Assembly (NCBI GenBank): GCA_041603535.1 | Contig: JBFIEE010000003.1 | Location: forward strand, 1-64,000 | Length of the DNA stretch: 64,000 nucleotides | Direction: 5' to 3' | DNA from: HB2-32-21 sp041603535 | GTDB lineage: Bacteria; Pseudomonadota; Gammaproteobacteria; Pseudomonadales; Porticoccaceae | Shown here: in pieces, positions 51,261-60,705 of the stretch | How the letters are laid out: each line of letters begins with the position of its first letter | How positions within the stretch are numbered: the first letter of the stretch is position 1 | The notes under the pieces: model-generated | What the model was told of the DNA's origin: nothing | Database searches by the model: none | Seen by the model: only the letters and a program-made list of their open reading frames with translations | Position numbers and translations under genes: made by a program

Positions 51261-51347
51261 TGGTGCCCAGGAGAGGACTTGAACCTCCACGACCTTGCGA
51301 TCACTAGCACCTGAAGCTAGCGTGTCTACCAATTTCACCACCTGGGC
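51261..51347 (-). tRNA. tRNA-Leu(CAG)
   Basis: An 87-base class-II tRNA on the minus strand with acceptor arms GCCCAGG/CCTGGGC and encoded CCA. The anticodon stem-loop is CTAGC-TTCAGGT-GCTAG, giving anticodon CAG for CUG codons. The long variable arm (TGATCGCAAGGTCGT area) and the T arm GGAGGTTCAAGTCCTCC-like sequence confirm leucine. Confidence 0.96.
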
Positions 51348-51383
51348 GTGGGCTGTATTTCGCTTCCCTCTACGGGGTTGCGC

Positions 51384-51412
51384 ACTTTACTGTTCCAAAA
51401 GTTGCTTGTCAA
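51384..51412 (-). promoter_or_regulatory. Promoter of tRNA-Leu
   Basis: On the minus strand a perfect TTGACA is 17 bases from TAAAGT, followed by a GC-rich discriminator (GCGC), the form typical of stringently controlled stable-RNA promoters. It lies about 36 bases before the mature tRNA 5' end. Confidence 0.7.
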
Positions 51413-51471
51413 TTGTCCGCGGGGTCGGGTAGTGTCGCTGTATTGTAACGCCGCTCTGCTATGATAGGCCG

Positions 51472-53970
51472 ATGAAAAAAACGAAACATGTTGATCCTTA
51501 TGCGGCTCGCGAAGCGGACCGTTATGAACACCCCATCCCCAGCCGCGAGTACATATTAAGTTACCTCCAAAATAGCGTCGGCCCGTTGACACACGAAGAG
51601 CTGTGCCACGAATTCCGGTTACGGGATGATGATGCCATTGAGGCTTTGCGCCGCCGTTTGGGCGCCATGGAGCGTGACGGTCAGACAGTGAGAAATCGCA
51701 GTGGGGCCTACGGCACGCTGGATAAAATGAATCTTGTCAAAGGCCGTGTCTCGGGCCATCCAGAGGGCTATGGTTTCGTCATATCGGCTGGCAGTGACCA
51801 CGATATATTTCTGTCCAGTCGCCAGATGCGTCTGGTGCTGGATGGCGACGAAGTGCTGGTGCGGATATCAGGCCAGGATCGGCGCGGTCGGCCGGAAGGA
51901 TCTATTGTTGAGGTTGTCGAGCGTCGCACAGAACGTTTGGTAGGGCGCTATTTCTCGGAAAGCGGAATTCATCTTGTGCGCCCGGATAATCCGCGTATCA
52001 GCCAGGATATCTTGATTGCGGCGGACGAAACCGGTATTGCACAACCCGGCCAGATGGTGGTGGTTGCCGTTACCCGGCAGCCCTCTCGACGGCATCAGCC
52101 AGCAGGTCGTATCGCGCAGGTGCTGGGCGATCATCTGGCGCCGGGTATGGAAATTGACCTGGCTATTTACAACTTTGGTATACCGCACATTTGGCCGAAA
52201 CCTGCAGAAAAGGAAGTCGCCGATATTGCCGAAGAGGTGCTCGACGATGACAAGCTGCAACGGGTTGATTTGCGCAATCTGCCGCTGGTCACTATCGACG
52301 GTGAAGATGCGCGGGATTTCGACGATGCGGTTTATTGCGAGCCGGTAAAAGGTGGTGGTTGGCGTTTATATGTCGCCATTGCTGATGTGTCTCACTATGT
52401 CCTGCCCGGCACTGCGCTGGATATGGCAGCCTATGAGAGAGGTAATTCAGTCTATTTCCCTGGACAGGTCGTGCCGATGTTGCCGGAAAAGCTGTCCAAT
52501 GGACTGTGTTCTCTGAAGCCGGAGGTAGACCGTCTGTGCATGGTTTGCGAGATGCGTATAGATGCGAAAGGTGAAGTCAAAACGTTTCGCTTTTTTGAGG
52601 CGGTCATGCACTCCCGCGCGCGCCTGACCTACACCCAGGTGGCGGCAATGATTGCGCAGCGGGGTGATGGCGACAGCCGCGCCCGGCAGCAGTTCAAGCA
52701 TATTGTCGGGCATATTGATGCCCTGCATGACCTCTTTCAGGTGTTGCGTGTCAGTCGTGCTGCGCGAGGCGCTATCGATTTTGACACAGTGGAGACGCGG
52801 ATCCTGTTTGATGAACAGCGCAAAATCGAACAGATAATTCCTGCGGAGCGCACCGATGCTCACCGGCTCATCGAGGAATGCATGTTGTGCGCTAATGTCT
52901 GTACAGCAAAATTGCTGTCAGAAAGCAAACTGCCCGTTTTATACCGGGTTCACGATGGGCCTCGTGAGGAAAAACTCGCTGATCTGCGGGAGTTTTTGGG
53001 CGAGCTCGGTTTGGGTCTGCCTGGCGGCGATGATCCGACGCCAAAAGATTATCAAACGGTGCTCAGTCAGGTTGTCGGGCGACCCGATGCCGATATCATT
53101 CAGTCGGTCATGCTGCGGTCGATGACCCAGGCCGTATATCAGGCGGACAATATCGGTCACTTTGGGCTTAATTATGATTCCTATACCCATTTTACATCGC
53201 CGATTCGCCGTTACCCCGATCTCCTCGTTCACCGGGCTATTCGAGGTTTGTTGCGCGGCAAAAAACGTAGCGCGAATTTAAAACGTGTAGCCGATGCACC
53301 GTCTCAGCCTCTGGAAGTCAGTTATCCGTACAACACTGGGCAGGTCGATGAGGCTGGTAGCCACTGCTCCCTGACCGAACGTCGGGCGGATGAGGCGACG
53401 CGCAGTGTGGTCAATTGGCTGAAATGTGAATACCTGCTTGAGCACGTTGGCAATGAGTTCCGCGGTGTGGTGAGTGCCGTGACGGGGTTTGGTCTGTTCG
53501 TCGAACTTGATCAGGTTTATATCGAGGGTCTGGTGCATATCACCGGCTTGCCGAAGGATTATTACCAACACGAAGCTGCGCATCATCGCCTTGTTGGAGA
53601 GCGTACCGGACGGGTTTTTCGCCTCGGTGATGTATTGCAGGTTCGCGTTGCACGAGTGGATATGGATGAGCGTAAGATCGATCTTGAGATGGTCGGTGGC
53701 GGCGCAGCTGAAACGGGAACTGGGGCGAAAAAGCGGCGCAAAAAACCGGCGGGGTCAGTGCGGACCAAGGGCTCGCCCAGCCGCGGTGGACGACAGGACG
53801 ACGTGCCGGCAGGCAAACGTAAGCCCGGGAAGGGCAAGGCGGAGCGCGGTAAGGCTGGACGTGATAAATCTGGGAAAACTCAGCAGAGCAGGGACGAATC
53901 CCACAAAAAATCCAACACCCCAGCTACAGGAAAGAAGACGAAGAAGACCGGCGGTAAGAGCAAACGTTAG
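51472..53970 (+). CDS. rnr: Ribonuclease R
   Basis: An 832-residue 3'-5' exoribonuclease of the RNB family. Order: N-terminal winged-helix-like part, cold-shock domains (GRVSGHPEGYGFV), the RNB catalytic domain with DGEDARDFDDAV holding the metal-binding Asp residues, an HFTSPIRRYPDLLVHR substrate motif, the S1 domain (FRGVVSAVTGFGLFVEL), and a very Lys/Arg/Gly-rich tail of about 90 residues. It degrades structured RNA and helps quality control with ribosome rescue. It is normally followed by rlmB; here a lactonase-like gene lies between. Confidence 0.97.
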   Translation: MKKTKHVDPYAAREADRYEHPIPSREYILSYLQNSVGPLTHEELCHEFRLRDDDAIEALRRRLGAMERDGQTVRNRSGAYGTLDKMNLVKGRVSGHPEGYGFVISAGSDHDIFLSSRQMRLVLDGDEVLVRISGQDRRGRPEGSIVEVVERRTERLVGRYFSESGIHLVRPDNPRISQDILIAADETGIAQPGQMVVVAVTRQPSRRHQPAGRIAQVLGDHLAPGMEIDLAIYNFGIPHIWPKPAEKEVADIAEEVLDDDKLQRVDLRNLPLVTIDGEDARDFDDAVYCEPVKGGGWRLYVAIADVSHYVLPGTALDMAAYERGNSVYFPGQVVPMLPEKLSNGLCSLKPEVDRLCMVCEMRIDAKGEVKTFRFFEAVMHSRARLTYTQVAAMIAQRGDGDSRARQQFKHIVGHIDALHDLFQVLRVSRAARGAIDFDTVETRILFDEQRKIEQIIPAERTDAHRLIEECMLCANVCTAKLLSESKLPVLYRVHDGPREEKLADLREFLGELGLGLPGGDDPTPKDYQTVLSQVVGRPDADIIQSVMLRSMTQAVYQADNIGHFGLNYDSYTHFTSPIRRYPDLLVHRAIRGLLRGKKRSANLKRVADAPSQPLEVSYPYNTGQVDEAGSHCSLTERRADEATRSVVNWLKCEYLLEHVGNEFRGVVSAVTGFGLFVELDQVYIEGLVHITGLPKDYYQHEAAHHRLVGERTGRVFRLGDVLQVRVARVDMDERKIDLEMVGGGAAETGTGAKKRRKKPAGSVRTKGSPSRGGRQDDVPAGKRKPGKGKAERGKAGRDKSGKTQQSRDESHKKSNTPATGKKTKKTGGKSKR

Positions 53971-54198
53971 GCAAACACTGTGCTGCCGAGTGTTACTGCA
54001 CCCCGTAATAAAGCTGGGTAAGACCCTGGTTGCATGCATAAGCCGGATGCAAAATTCTCCCGATGACATTTCAGTACTTGTTCGACTGACTGAGAACCTG
54101 GCTTACTCTGCACATTGCAAGATGTGCAGGCGAGTCGTATATTTGGTTCACTGCTATCCCATTATCACGAAATAGAACAACTATAAAGGGTGTGTGTC

Positions 54199-55284
54199 AT
54201 GGCTGAACTATTCTTGTTAATCCTTATTCTCGGTGCGGGCTATTTATTGTTCTGGCCCGTTCCCATTGATCCAAAGGGCTGGAACCCACCTGTTGCACCA
54301 CCCTACGAGGGCCGTTTTGCGCATCGCAACAAAATGTCCAGCGCCGAAAAATTATGGCTGGGCAAGATTGTCGGACCGGAAGCCACCACTATCAAGGACG
54401 GCTATATCTACACGGGTTTGGGTAACGGTGACGTTGTACGTATGCAGCTTGAAGGGCTGGGCGAACCGGAAGTACTGGCTAATACTGGGGGGCATCCCCT
54501 GGGAATGAAATTTGATGCCAGTGGCAACCTCATTATTTGTGATGCTCACAAAGGGCTGGTTTGTCTGACGCCATCGGGTGAGGTCAGCGTGTTGAGTGAC
54601 TCCGTTGATGGCCGCAAGTACAAGGTGGCTGATGACCTCGACATCGCTGCGGACGGCAAGATTTATTTCAGCGATATTTCTTCAAAGTGGACTCTGGAGC
54701 AGGCTGATTACGCCATCATGGAGGATAATCCCCTTGGTGTACTGGTTTGTTATGACCCCAGCACGAAAACCAGCAGTGTCGCGCTGGATAATATGCACCT
54801 GTCCAACGGCGTTGCTATGGGCCCGGACGATGAATATGTGCTGGTTAACCAGACCCTGGGCTTTTGCGTAACGCGCCTGTGGTTGAAAGGGCCCAAAGCG
54901 GGTCAAAGCGAACCGTTTGTGGAGAATTTGCCGGGGGGGCCGGATAATATTACCTACAACGGCAAAGGTACCTATTGGGTAGCGTTGGCGTTCCCGCGTT
55001 TCCCCCGGCTAGAAACCCTGGCCTCAAGGCCGTTTCTTAAAAAGCTGATGTTACGTTTGCCCAAATCGCTGGCGCCCGTGCCGGAATTTTTCGATGGCCT
55101 GAACCTGCCTGCTTATGGTCTATTTGTCGGCGTTGATATGAATGGCAATATCACCCATTTTGTCGACGCCCATGACGGTGCCTTCGGTATGGTAACCAGT
55201 GTGCTAGAGCATGAGGGCCATCTGTATATTGGTGGCATAGCGGCCGATTACATCGGTCGTATGCCAGTACCCGATCCAGTTTAA
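54199..55284 (+). CDS. Strictosidine-synthase-like / SMP-30 beta-propeller hydrolase
   Basis: A 361-residue protein with an N-terminal hydrophobic anchor (AELFLLILILGAGYLLFWPV) and a six-bladed propeller resembling strictosidine synthase/APMAP proteins. Recognisable parts are GHPLGMKFDASGNLIICDAHKG, VADDLDIAADGKIYFSDISS, NMHLSNGVAMGPDDEYVLV and LPGGPDNITYNGKGTYWVAL, each in blades with metal-site residues. Such enzymes are usually lactonases or arylesterases. ATG 54199 has AAGGG upstream. It interrupts the common rnr-rlmB neighbourhood and ends with a strong terminator. Confidence 0.82.
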   Translation: MAELFLLILILGAGYLLFWPVPIDPKGWNPPVAPPYEGRFAHRNKMSSAEKLWLGKIVGPEATTIKDGYIYTGLGNGDVVRMQLEGLGEPEVLANTGGHPLGMKFDASGNLIICDAHKGLVCLTPSGEVSVLSDSVDGRKYKVADDLDIAADGKIYFSDISSKWTLEQADYAIMEDNPLGVLVCYDPSTKTSSVALDNMHLSNGVAMGPDDEYVLVNQTLGFCVTRLWLKGPKAGQSEPFVENLPGGPDNITYNGKGTYWVALAFPRFPRLETLASRPFLKKLMLRLPKSLAPVPEFFDGLNLPAYGLFVGVDMNGNITHFVDAHDGAFGMVTSVLEHEGHLYIGGIAADYIGRMPVPDPV

Positions 55285-55425
55285 GGGTCCTCGATATAAG
55301 CCTGGTGGCCGAACAAACGAGCAGAGAGAAGTTAGTTTTTGTTACAGCTGTTACACCCGGGACGGCCTCGCAAGCCAATACAAAAGTAAGTGGTCTGCGA
55401 CGTCATGGCCCGGGACAATATGAGG

Positions 55426-55449
55426 GGCGCTATTCGGCGCCTTTTTTTT
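55426..55449 (+). terminator. Intrinsic terminator after the strictosidine-synthase-like gene
   Basis: GGCGCT and GGCGCC pair (one G-U) around a four-base loop and are followed by eight T. It lies 140 bases after the stop and before rlmB. Confidence 0.85.
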
Positions 55450-55596
55450 GAATGACCCAGAGCCGGGCATTAAGGCAGCCAATCCGGATTCAGGAACGCC
55501 TGACTGCAGAACTTCGTCTGCAATCGCGGCGGATTAAACTGAATTCTTGCGTACAAGCGCCTAAAATGACTACCGCATACTGGCGGAGATTAGTGC

Positions 55597-56439
55597 GTGA
55601 ATGACGATCGAGACGGACGAGAAACGTCGGCTGAACACATAGCGCAGCACAGGCAAACTGCGCATGACAGGCAGAGTAAGACACCAGGTGAATGGGCTTT
55701 TGGTATTCATGCGGTGCAGGCATTGTTAAAAACGGATGCCCGTCAGATCAATGAGCTACGATTCCTGCGGGGCCGTAAGGACCAGCGTCAGCAAAAGCTC
55801 CAGGCCCTGGCCGATACCCAGGGCATTCCGTGGCAGTGGGCAAGCCGTAAGGAGCTCGATCAGCTGGCAGACGGCAATCACCAGGGAGTCGCGGCATTGT
55901 GCCGCGCCAGTACGACCGGCATTGCCGACGAATCGGCTCTCGATACGTTGCTGGCCAGGCTTGCGGAACCTCCTTTACTATTAATACTTGATGAGGTTAC
56001 CGATCCTCATAATCTTGGCGCCTGTTTGCGAACTGCCGATGCCGTGGGTGTCCACGCGGTCATTACAACGAGGGACAGATCTGCGGGTATTACGCCTGTG
56101 GTGCGCAAGGTCGCGTCTGGGGCTGCTGAGTCAGTGCCGTTTATTGTGGTGACTAATCTGGTACGGACGATGGAGCGTTTAAAAGACAGCGGTATCTGGG
56201 TGATGGGCACTGACGACTCAGCCGCCGATGTTTTGTACGACGTCGACATGACAGGGCCATTGGCGCTGGTCATGGGGGCCGAGGGCCGGGGTTTACGACG
56301 CTTAACCCGGGAGTCTTGTGATCGCTTGATCAAACTTCCCATGCAGGGTGTTGTCAGCAGTCTTAACGTGTCAGTGGCGGCAGGTGTCTGTCTGTACGAA
56401 ATCACCCGACAACGCCATTACGTGAATTGTACAGCCTAG
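55597..56439 (+). CDS. rlmB: 23S rRNA (guanosine-2'-O-)-methyltransferase RlmB
   Basis: A 280-residue SPOUT methyltransferase that modifies G2251 of 23S rRNA. The substrate-binding N-domain begins at WAFGIHAVQALLKTD; the knot motifs are DPHNLGACLRTADAVG, VMGAEGRGLRRLTRE and SLNVSVAAGVCLYEI. The GTG start at 55597 is preceded by GGAG. About 30 polar residues precede the conserved start, slightly longer than usual. Confidence 0.95.
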   Translation: MNDDRDGRETSAEHIAQHRQTAHDRQSKTPGEWAFGIHAVQALLKTDARQINELRFLRGRKDQRQQKLQALADTQGIPWQWASRKELDQLADGNHQGVAALCRASTTGIADESALDTLLARLAEPPLLLILDEVTDPHNLGACLRTADAVGVHAVITTRDRSAGITPVVRKVASGAAESVPFIVVTNLVRTMERLKDSGIWVMGTDDSAADVLYDVDMTGPLALVMGAEGRGLRRLTRESCDRLIKLPMQGVVSSLNVSVAAGVCLYEITRQRHYVNCTA

Positions 56440-56480
56440 CTATCTGTGTGTGAACCAGCTAGCTATCTGTATGCGAACAA
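56436..56480. repeat. Short direct repeat after rlmB
   Basis: CTAGCTATCTGT followed by a related nine to eleven bases occurs twice in tandem right after the rlmB stop. No function is evident. Confidence 0.5.
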
Positions 56481-56717
56481 ACTACCCATCCAGAGCGACT
56501 GGTTAAGTCGGTAAGCCACGTAAAGTGATTGCGCTAAGCGACCAGGTCAGACAATTAGGCTGGATGTCGGTGTGGCGCTGCTAATCGCGGTGGTTTGGGA
56601 CGCTAGCCTTCAGCACAAAATAAGCTAGAATCACCCTTTTACTGCTTGGTTCAAGGGCGGCCCGCAGCTCGTATCGCAAGGTATTGCGCTATATAGCAAA
56701 ATGCTACCGCTGAAGTC

Positions 56718-57374
56718 ATGGCGCTATCCACTATCAATATTCCCAATACCCTAAGTGGCACTCGCATTGCGCTGGTGCCGGTATTGTTGTCGCTCGCGCA
56801 TTACCAGCTGGAATACTGGTTTTTATGGCTGCTCGCATTGTCGTTGCTGACAGATGCGGCGGATGGCTATCTGGCCCGTAAGCTTAATCAGATTAGTGCG
56901 CTGGGCGCCAAGCTTGATAGTTGGGGTGATTTTTTTACCTATGGGGCGATGGTGCTCGGTTTGATCTGGTTGTGGCCAGGTATTTATCAACGGGAAGCGC
57001 TGTTCCTCTACACCGGTATGTTGTGTTATCTGGTGCCAACCGTGATGGGCTTGCTGAAATTTCGGGAATTACCCAGCTATCATACGTGGGCGGCCAAGAC
57101 CTCGGCAGTACTCATGGCGCCGGCCTATTTTTACATGGTGCTGTCCGGCGAGTCATTTATGTTTCGCCTTGTTGTGTTGTTCGATATCTGGGTGGCAGTT
57201 GAAGCGGTGTTTATTACCGCGATCCTTAACCGTAACCGTGACAACGTGCCGACCGTGTTTCATGCCAGGGAGATGATGCGTCGACAGGGTGCCCGGCTGC
57301 GGGAGCGTCGCGCCCAGATTCGGGAGAAAATTACCGGCAAAAAATCCACGGATGATAGCCATCCTGCCGAGTAG
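56718..57374 (+). CDS. CDP-alcohol phosphatidyltransferase family protein
   Basis: A 218-residue integral membrane enzyme with about six hydrophobic segments. The catalytic motif of the family, D-x2-D-G-x2-A-R-x8-G-x3-D-x3-D, is intact in DAADGYLARKLNQISALG followed by AKLDSWGD. It would transfer a phosphatidyl group from CDP-diacylglycerol to an alcohol such as glycerol phosphate, serine or inositol derivative. The C-terminus is basic. The acceptor alcohol cannot be told from sequence. Confidence 0.88.
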   Translation: MALSTINIPNTLSGTRIALVPVLLSLAHYQLEYWFLWLLALSLLTDAADGYLARKLNQISALGAKLDSWGDFFTYGAMVLGLIWLWPGIYQREALFLYTGMLCYLVPTVMGLLKFRELPSYHTWAAKTSAVLMAPAYFYMVLSGESFMFRLVVLFDIWVAVEAVFITAILNRNRDNVPTVFHAREMMRRQGARLRERRAQIREKITGKKSTDDSHPAE

Positions 57375-57520
57375 TTGTTTTTGGCAGGGGAGCTAACGCT
57401 GATCGCTCCCTAAGGTATCGCAGTGGTTTTACGGTCTTAATTACCCTGCTAGCCCTGTTCCACCAGGCCATACACAGGGCTTGGTGATCGCTCAATTGTC
57501 GAGTGACATGAGGACGTGTA

Positions 57521-57551
57521 TTGACTTATTCATGCACGGCGACGGTATACT
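57521..57551 (+). promoter_or_regulatory. Possible promoter of the flavin monooxygenase gene
   Basis: TTGACT and TATACT hexamers are good, but the spacer is 19 bases, longer than optimal. They lie about 110 bases before the ATG at 57663. Confidence 0.35.
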
Positions 57552-57662
57552 GTGGGGTCTTACTACTCTACCGCGCATGCGCTTTTGATTTGGGCTTCGC
57601 CCCTCCAGGCACTGCATGCGACAAATTTGACAACACGAAAATTATATTTTGAGGTTATTAGC

Positions 57663-59450
57663 ATGGCTGAATCAAAACAAATCGGCAAAAAGGACGGTGT
57701 CGCCCAACTTAGCTCATTTAGTCCACTGTCGGGGAGCGACAAGCACCCGCAGTCCTATTACGATGAGATAAAGAAGAAGTTTGGCGAGGAGCGTGACCTG
57801 CGTTTGAAGTATCGCCCAGAAGGTACAGCGCAGTTTAATTCCAATCTTGAAGGGAGTCTGGAGCATTTTGGTGAGGATTCCTACGCACGTGACGTGAAGC
57901 CTCGTGAAGTGCTCAACGATACGGTCGAAGTACTGTTTATTGGCGGCGGCTTTTCTGCTCTGCTCACTACCTCCCAGCTCCGTGCTGTTGGCGTTGAAAG
58001 TATCCGCATTGTGGAACGGGGTGCAGATGTTGGTGGCACCTGGTACTGGAACCGCTATCCCGGTGCGGCCTGCGATGTGGTGTCCTATGACTACCTGCCG
58101 CTGCTGGATGAAATGGATTACGTGCCCAAGGATCGCTATGCCAAGGCACCAGAAATTTATGCACATTGCCAGGCGATTGCCAAAAAATATGACCTCTACG
58201 ATCTGGCCGTGTTTCAAACCACGGTGACGTCTACGGTATGGGACGAAGAAGAAAAAATGTGGCACGTCAAAACCGATCGGGGCGATCATATGAAGGCGCG
58301 CTTTGTGATCTGTGCCAATGGCCCGATGTCTAAGCCGAAGCTGGCCAAGATAGACGGTATCGAACGGTTTAAGGGGCATTCTTTCCACACGTCACGCTGG
58401 GACTATGACTATTGTGGCGCAGATCTTTCCAGGCTGGCCGACAAGAGGGTGGCCATTATAGGTACCGGTGCAACAGCGGTGCAGGCTATTCCAGGGCTCG
58501 GTGCGGCGGCCAAAGAGCTGTATGTATTCCAGCGCACACCTTCGTCAATCGATATTCGCAACGACTGGCCAACTGACCCCAACTGGGCGCGCAAGCTGAC
58601 CCCGGGTTGGCAGGGCAAGCGCCGCCAGCGCACTATTGATGGTCCGCAGCTGACTGAAGCGCAAAAAGCCGCGCAGGCGGCATTGTCGAAAGAAGAAAAA
58701 ATCCGCAAGCAGGAAAACGCCAATATCGACTACATGATGTGGATTCATCAGCGCATTGACGAGATGGTTAAGGATAAGGCAACGGCGGACTCCCTGAAAC
58801 CCTGGTACATGTTCATGTGTAAGCGCCCCTGCTTCCACGATGAGTACCTGCCTACTTTTAATCGTCCCAATGTGCATCTGGTGGATACTCGCGGTAAAGG
58901 CGTAGCAGAAATTACGGAGAAAGGCCCGGTATTTGACGGTAAGGAATATGAGGTCGATCTAATTATTTACGCGACTGGTTTCGAAGTACAAAAAACCGGC
59001 ATCTACAACCAGATTATTGGTCAGAACGGTCTTGAGATAAATGACAAATATAAAGACGGTATTCGTACCTTGTTTGGTATCCAGTCTCATGGCTACCCCA
59101 ATATGTTTATTATGGCGGGTTACCAGGCGTCATTTCAGTTCAACATCACTGATGTTCTAACTGTTCAGGGTGGACACATTGCTGCGTGTATTGATTACGC
59201 CCGCAAGCATAATTATCAGGCGATCGATATCACCCCGGAAATCGAGGAGTGGTGGGTGCAGGAGGTGATTAACCACAGAGGGAAGACCGATCGCAATAAG
59301 GAATGTACGCCTGGGTACTACAACTTCGAGGGCGAAGACAACCGCCGCCAGGACGGCACTTATAACGGTGGCTTCAAGCGATACATTGAGCAAATAGAAG
59401 CCCTGCACGGCAAAATGGACGACATCTTTATTGCTACCAAAAGTGCGTAA
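57663..59450 (+). CDS. Flavin-binding monooxygenase, Baeyer-Villiger type
   Basis: A 595-residue FAD/NADPH enzyme. The first Rossmann motif is FIGGGFSALLTTSQL, followed by IVERGADVGGTWYWNRYPG. The Baeyer-Villiger fingerprint F-x-G-x3-H-x3-W-(P/D) is intact in FKGHSFHTSRWD, and the NADPH site is VAIIGTGATAVQAIPGLG. A helical N-terminal extension of about 80 residues precedes the FAD domain, as in cyclododecanone/steroid-type enzymes. It would convert ketones to esters or lactones. ATG 57663 fits the GAGG site. It stands alone, with a strong hairpin after it. Confidence 0.9.
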   Translation: MAESKQIGKKDGVAQLSSFSPLSGSDKHPQSYYDEIKKKFGEERDLRLKYRPEGTAQFNSNLEGSLEHFGEDSYARDVKPREVLNDTVEVLFIGGGFSALLTTSQLRAVGVESIRIVERGADVGGTWYWNRYPGAACDVVSYDYLPLLDEMDYVPKDRYAKAPEIYAHCQAIAKKYDLYDLAVFQTTVTSTVWDEEEKMWHVKTDRGDHMKARFVICANGPMSKPKLAKIDGIERFKGHSFHTSRWDYDYCGADLSRLADKRVAIIGTGATAVQAIPGLGAAAKELYVFQRTPSSIDIRNDWPTDPNWARKLTPGWQGKRRQRTIDGPQLTEAQKAAQAALSKEEKIRKQENANIDYMMWIHQRIDEMVKDKATADSLKPWYMFMCKRPCFHDEYLPTFNRPNVHLVDTRGKGVAEITEKGPVFDGKEYEVDLIIYATGFEVQKTGIYNQIIGQNGLEINDKYKDGIRTLFGIQSHGYPNMFIMAGYQASFQFNITDVLTVQGGHIAACIDYARKHNYQAIDITPEIEEWWVQEVINHRGKTDRNKECTPGYYNFEGEDNRRQDGTYNGGFKRYIEQIEALHGKMDDIFIATKSA

Positions 59451-59471
59451 TCAGCGGGACAAGTCGTGAAG

Positions 59472-59509
59472 TACGCCATGGGCAGGTCGCTTGACCTGCC
59501 CATGGCGTA
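59472..59509. other. Perfect 17-bp hairpin after the monooxygenase gene
   Basis: Two fully complementary 17-base arms enclose GCTT. No T run follows on either strand, so it is not a classic terminator. It could protect the mRNA 3' end or act as a factor-assisted terminator. Confidence 0.75.
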
Positions 59510-59654
59510 GCTCGGGATCTCTGTGCGGTCAAACTGGAGGTCATCGCTACCCCAGCTTTACTTTCTCGGGCGCCGCTTTACTGGGAACTAAAGCTTGCTG
59601 AGGGCCAAAAATAGCGGTTGCGGGCCAATAATAAGTGCTGAACGTTACGCCAAC

Positions 59655-60062
59655 TTAATGTTTCTGGTGTGGCCCCTTAATCAGGTCTCTTACTTTATCG
59701 AACAGGGTGACGGATCTCAGGTCATTAATTTCGCCGGCATCAAGAAAGACTTTTTTGCACTGCGGACATGCTTCCATCCAGATGTGTGGTTGCGCAACGT
59801 CGGAGATCTTATCCATCCTGACGGCACAGGCCGGGCAGTTAATATTATCGATTTTGTCGTAGTTCTTGCTGTCGCGAGGGTAACCGGTGTCGATGCCAAG
59901 GTCGGACAGGCCCTCTTGCTTCAGACTTGATAAGCGTTGTCCCTTCAGCAGTTCAAGCGTGTCTGCTTCACAGAGCAGTCCTTTACAGCCCGTGCAGCGA
60001 TCCACATTAAGGCCGAGAAAGGATTCTGGTCGAAAAGCGTTGTTACATTTGGGACATAGCAT
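59655..60062 (-). CDS. TFIIB-type zinc-ribbon protein
   Basis: A 135-residue protein with two zinc ribbons: CPKC with CTGC in the first 30 residues, and CPAC with CPQC in the second half. This is the zf-TFIIB family of small bacterial proteins (PF13453) found in many proteobacteria, function unknown. Each ribbon is followed by the typical GxxxDxGE-like helix (GLLCEADTLELLK and KVFLDAGEINDL). It converges on the monooxygenase gene across the hairpin. Confidence 0.82.
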   Translation of the reverse strand: MLCPKCNNAFRPESFLGLNVDRCTGCKGLLCEADTLELLKGQRLSSLKQEGLSDLGIDTGYPRDSKNYDKIDNINCPACAVRMDKISDVAQPHIWMEACPQCKKVFLDAGEINDLRSVTLFDKVRDLIKGPHQKH

Positions 60063-60239
60063 GGATCAACTCCTTTTTCATATTATGTGGGGCAGTATAG
60101 ACCGGTTTGTTTTTTCTGGGAACGCGCTAGATCAAGGATTAATTAATTGCGTGTGCGCTTCTGGTGTCACTGCTACGACTCGCAAAAGACTGGCCCTGGA
60201 AAACCGATTCACGCAAAGTGCAAATCGCGATAAACCGGT

Positions 60240-60683
60240 TCATCGTAAATGAAGGAGCTCGGGGTAAGCGATCAGTGCGGGCGATAACAGGGCTGCCTGG
60301 TCGAGCCCCCACTGGGCGGTGGTTGCCAGAACGCTAAATAATATCCAGATCAGCAGGTAGCCTGCAGTGAATACCCACGTCGGTGTAATGGTGTTACCGT
60401 CTTTTTTGGCTTTCTTCGCTACGGCGTGGTAAATCAGTACAGCGGGGGTTACGGAGGGCAGCATCATGCCCACCATCATGACTGACCACATCAGGAACAT
60501 CATTGCGGCATAGCGCCGGTCCCAGTCACTGATTGCCATGGTTGGCATGTCGGGAATGGCCGCCATCGAAGCCATATCGGCAGCCATGGTATACAGATAC
60601 CACCACGCCAGCAGCGCGACGCCAGCCAGGGACATGAGGATGACCAGTGTGTCAAAACGGCGGATGCTGCCGCCAGCTATCAT
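60240..60683 (-). pseudogene. DUF2182 membrane protein, C-terminally truncated
   Basis: A 147-codon frame matching the N-terminal half of DUF2182 proteins (predicted metal-binding membrane proteins, normally about 250 residues). Visible parts are the first helix FDTLVILMSLAGVALLAWWYLY, the MMFLMWSVMMVGMMLPSVTPAVL segment and TAGYLLIWILFSVLATTAQWGL. The expected C-terminal half with its conserved Cys/His-containing segment is missing; the frame ends shortly after SPALIAYPELLHLR. It sits 22 bases after a DUF1326 gene, the usual partner. I see it as a truncated gene, though a short functional form is possible. Confidence 0.65.
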
Positions 60684-60705
60684 GCTGTGCTGTACTGCCG
60701 CAGGC

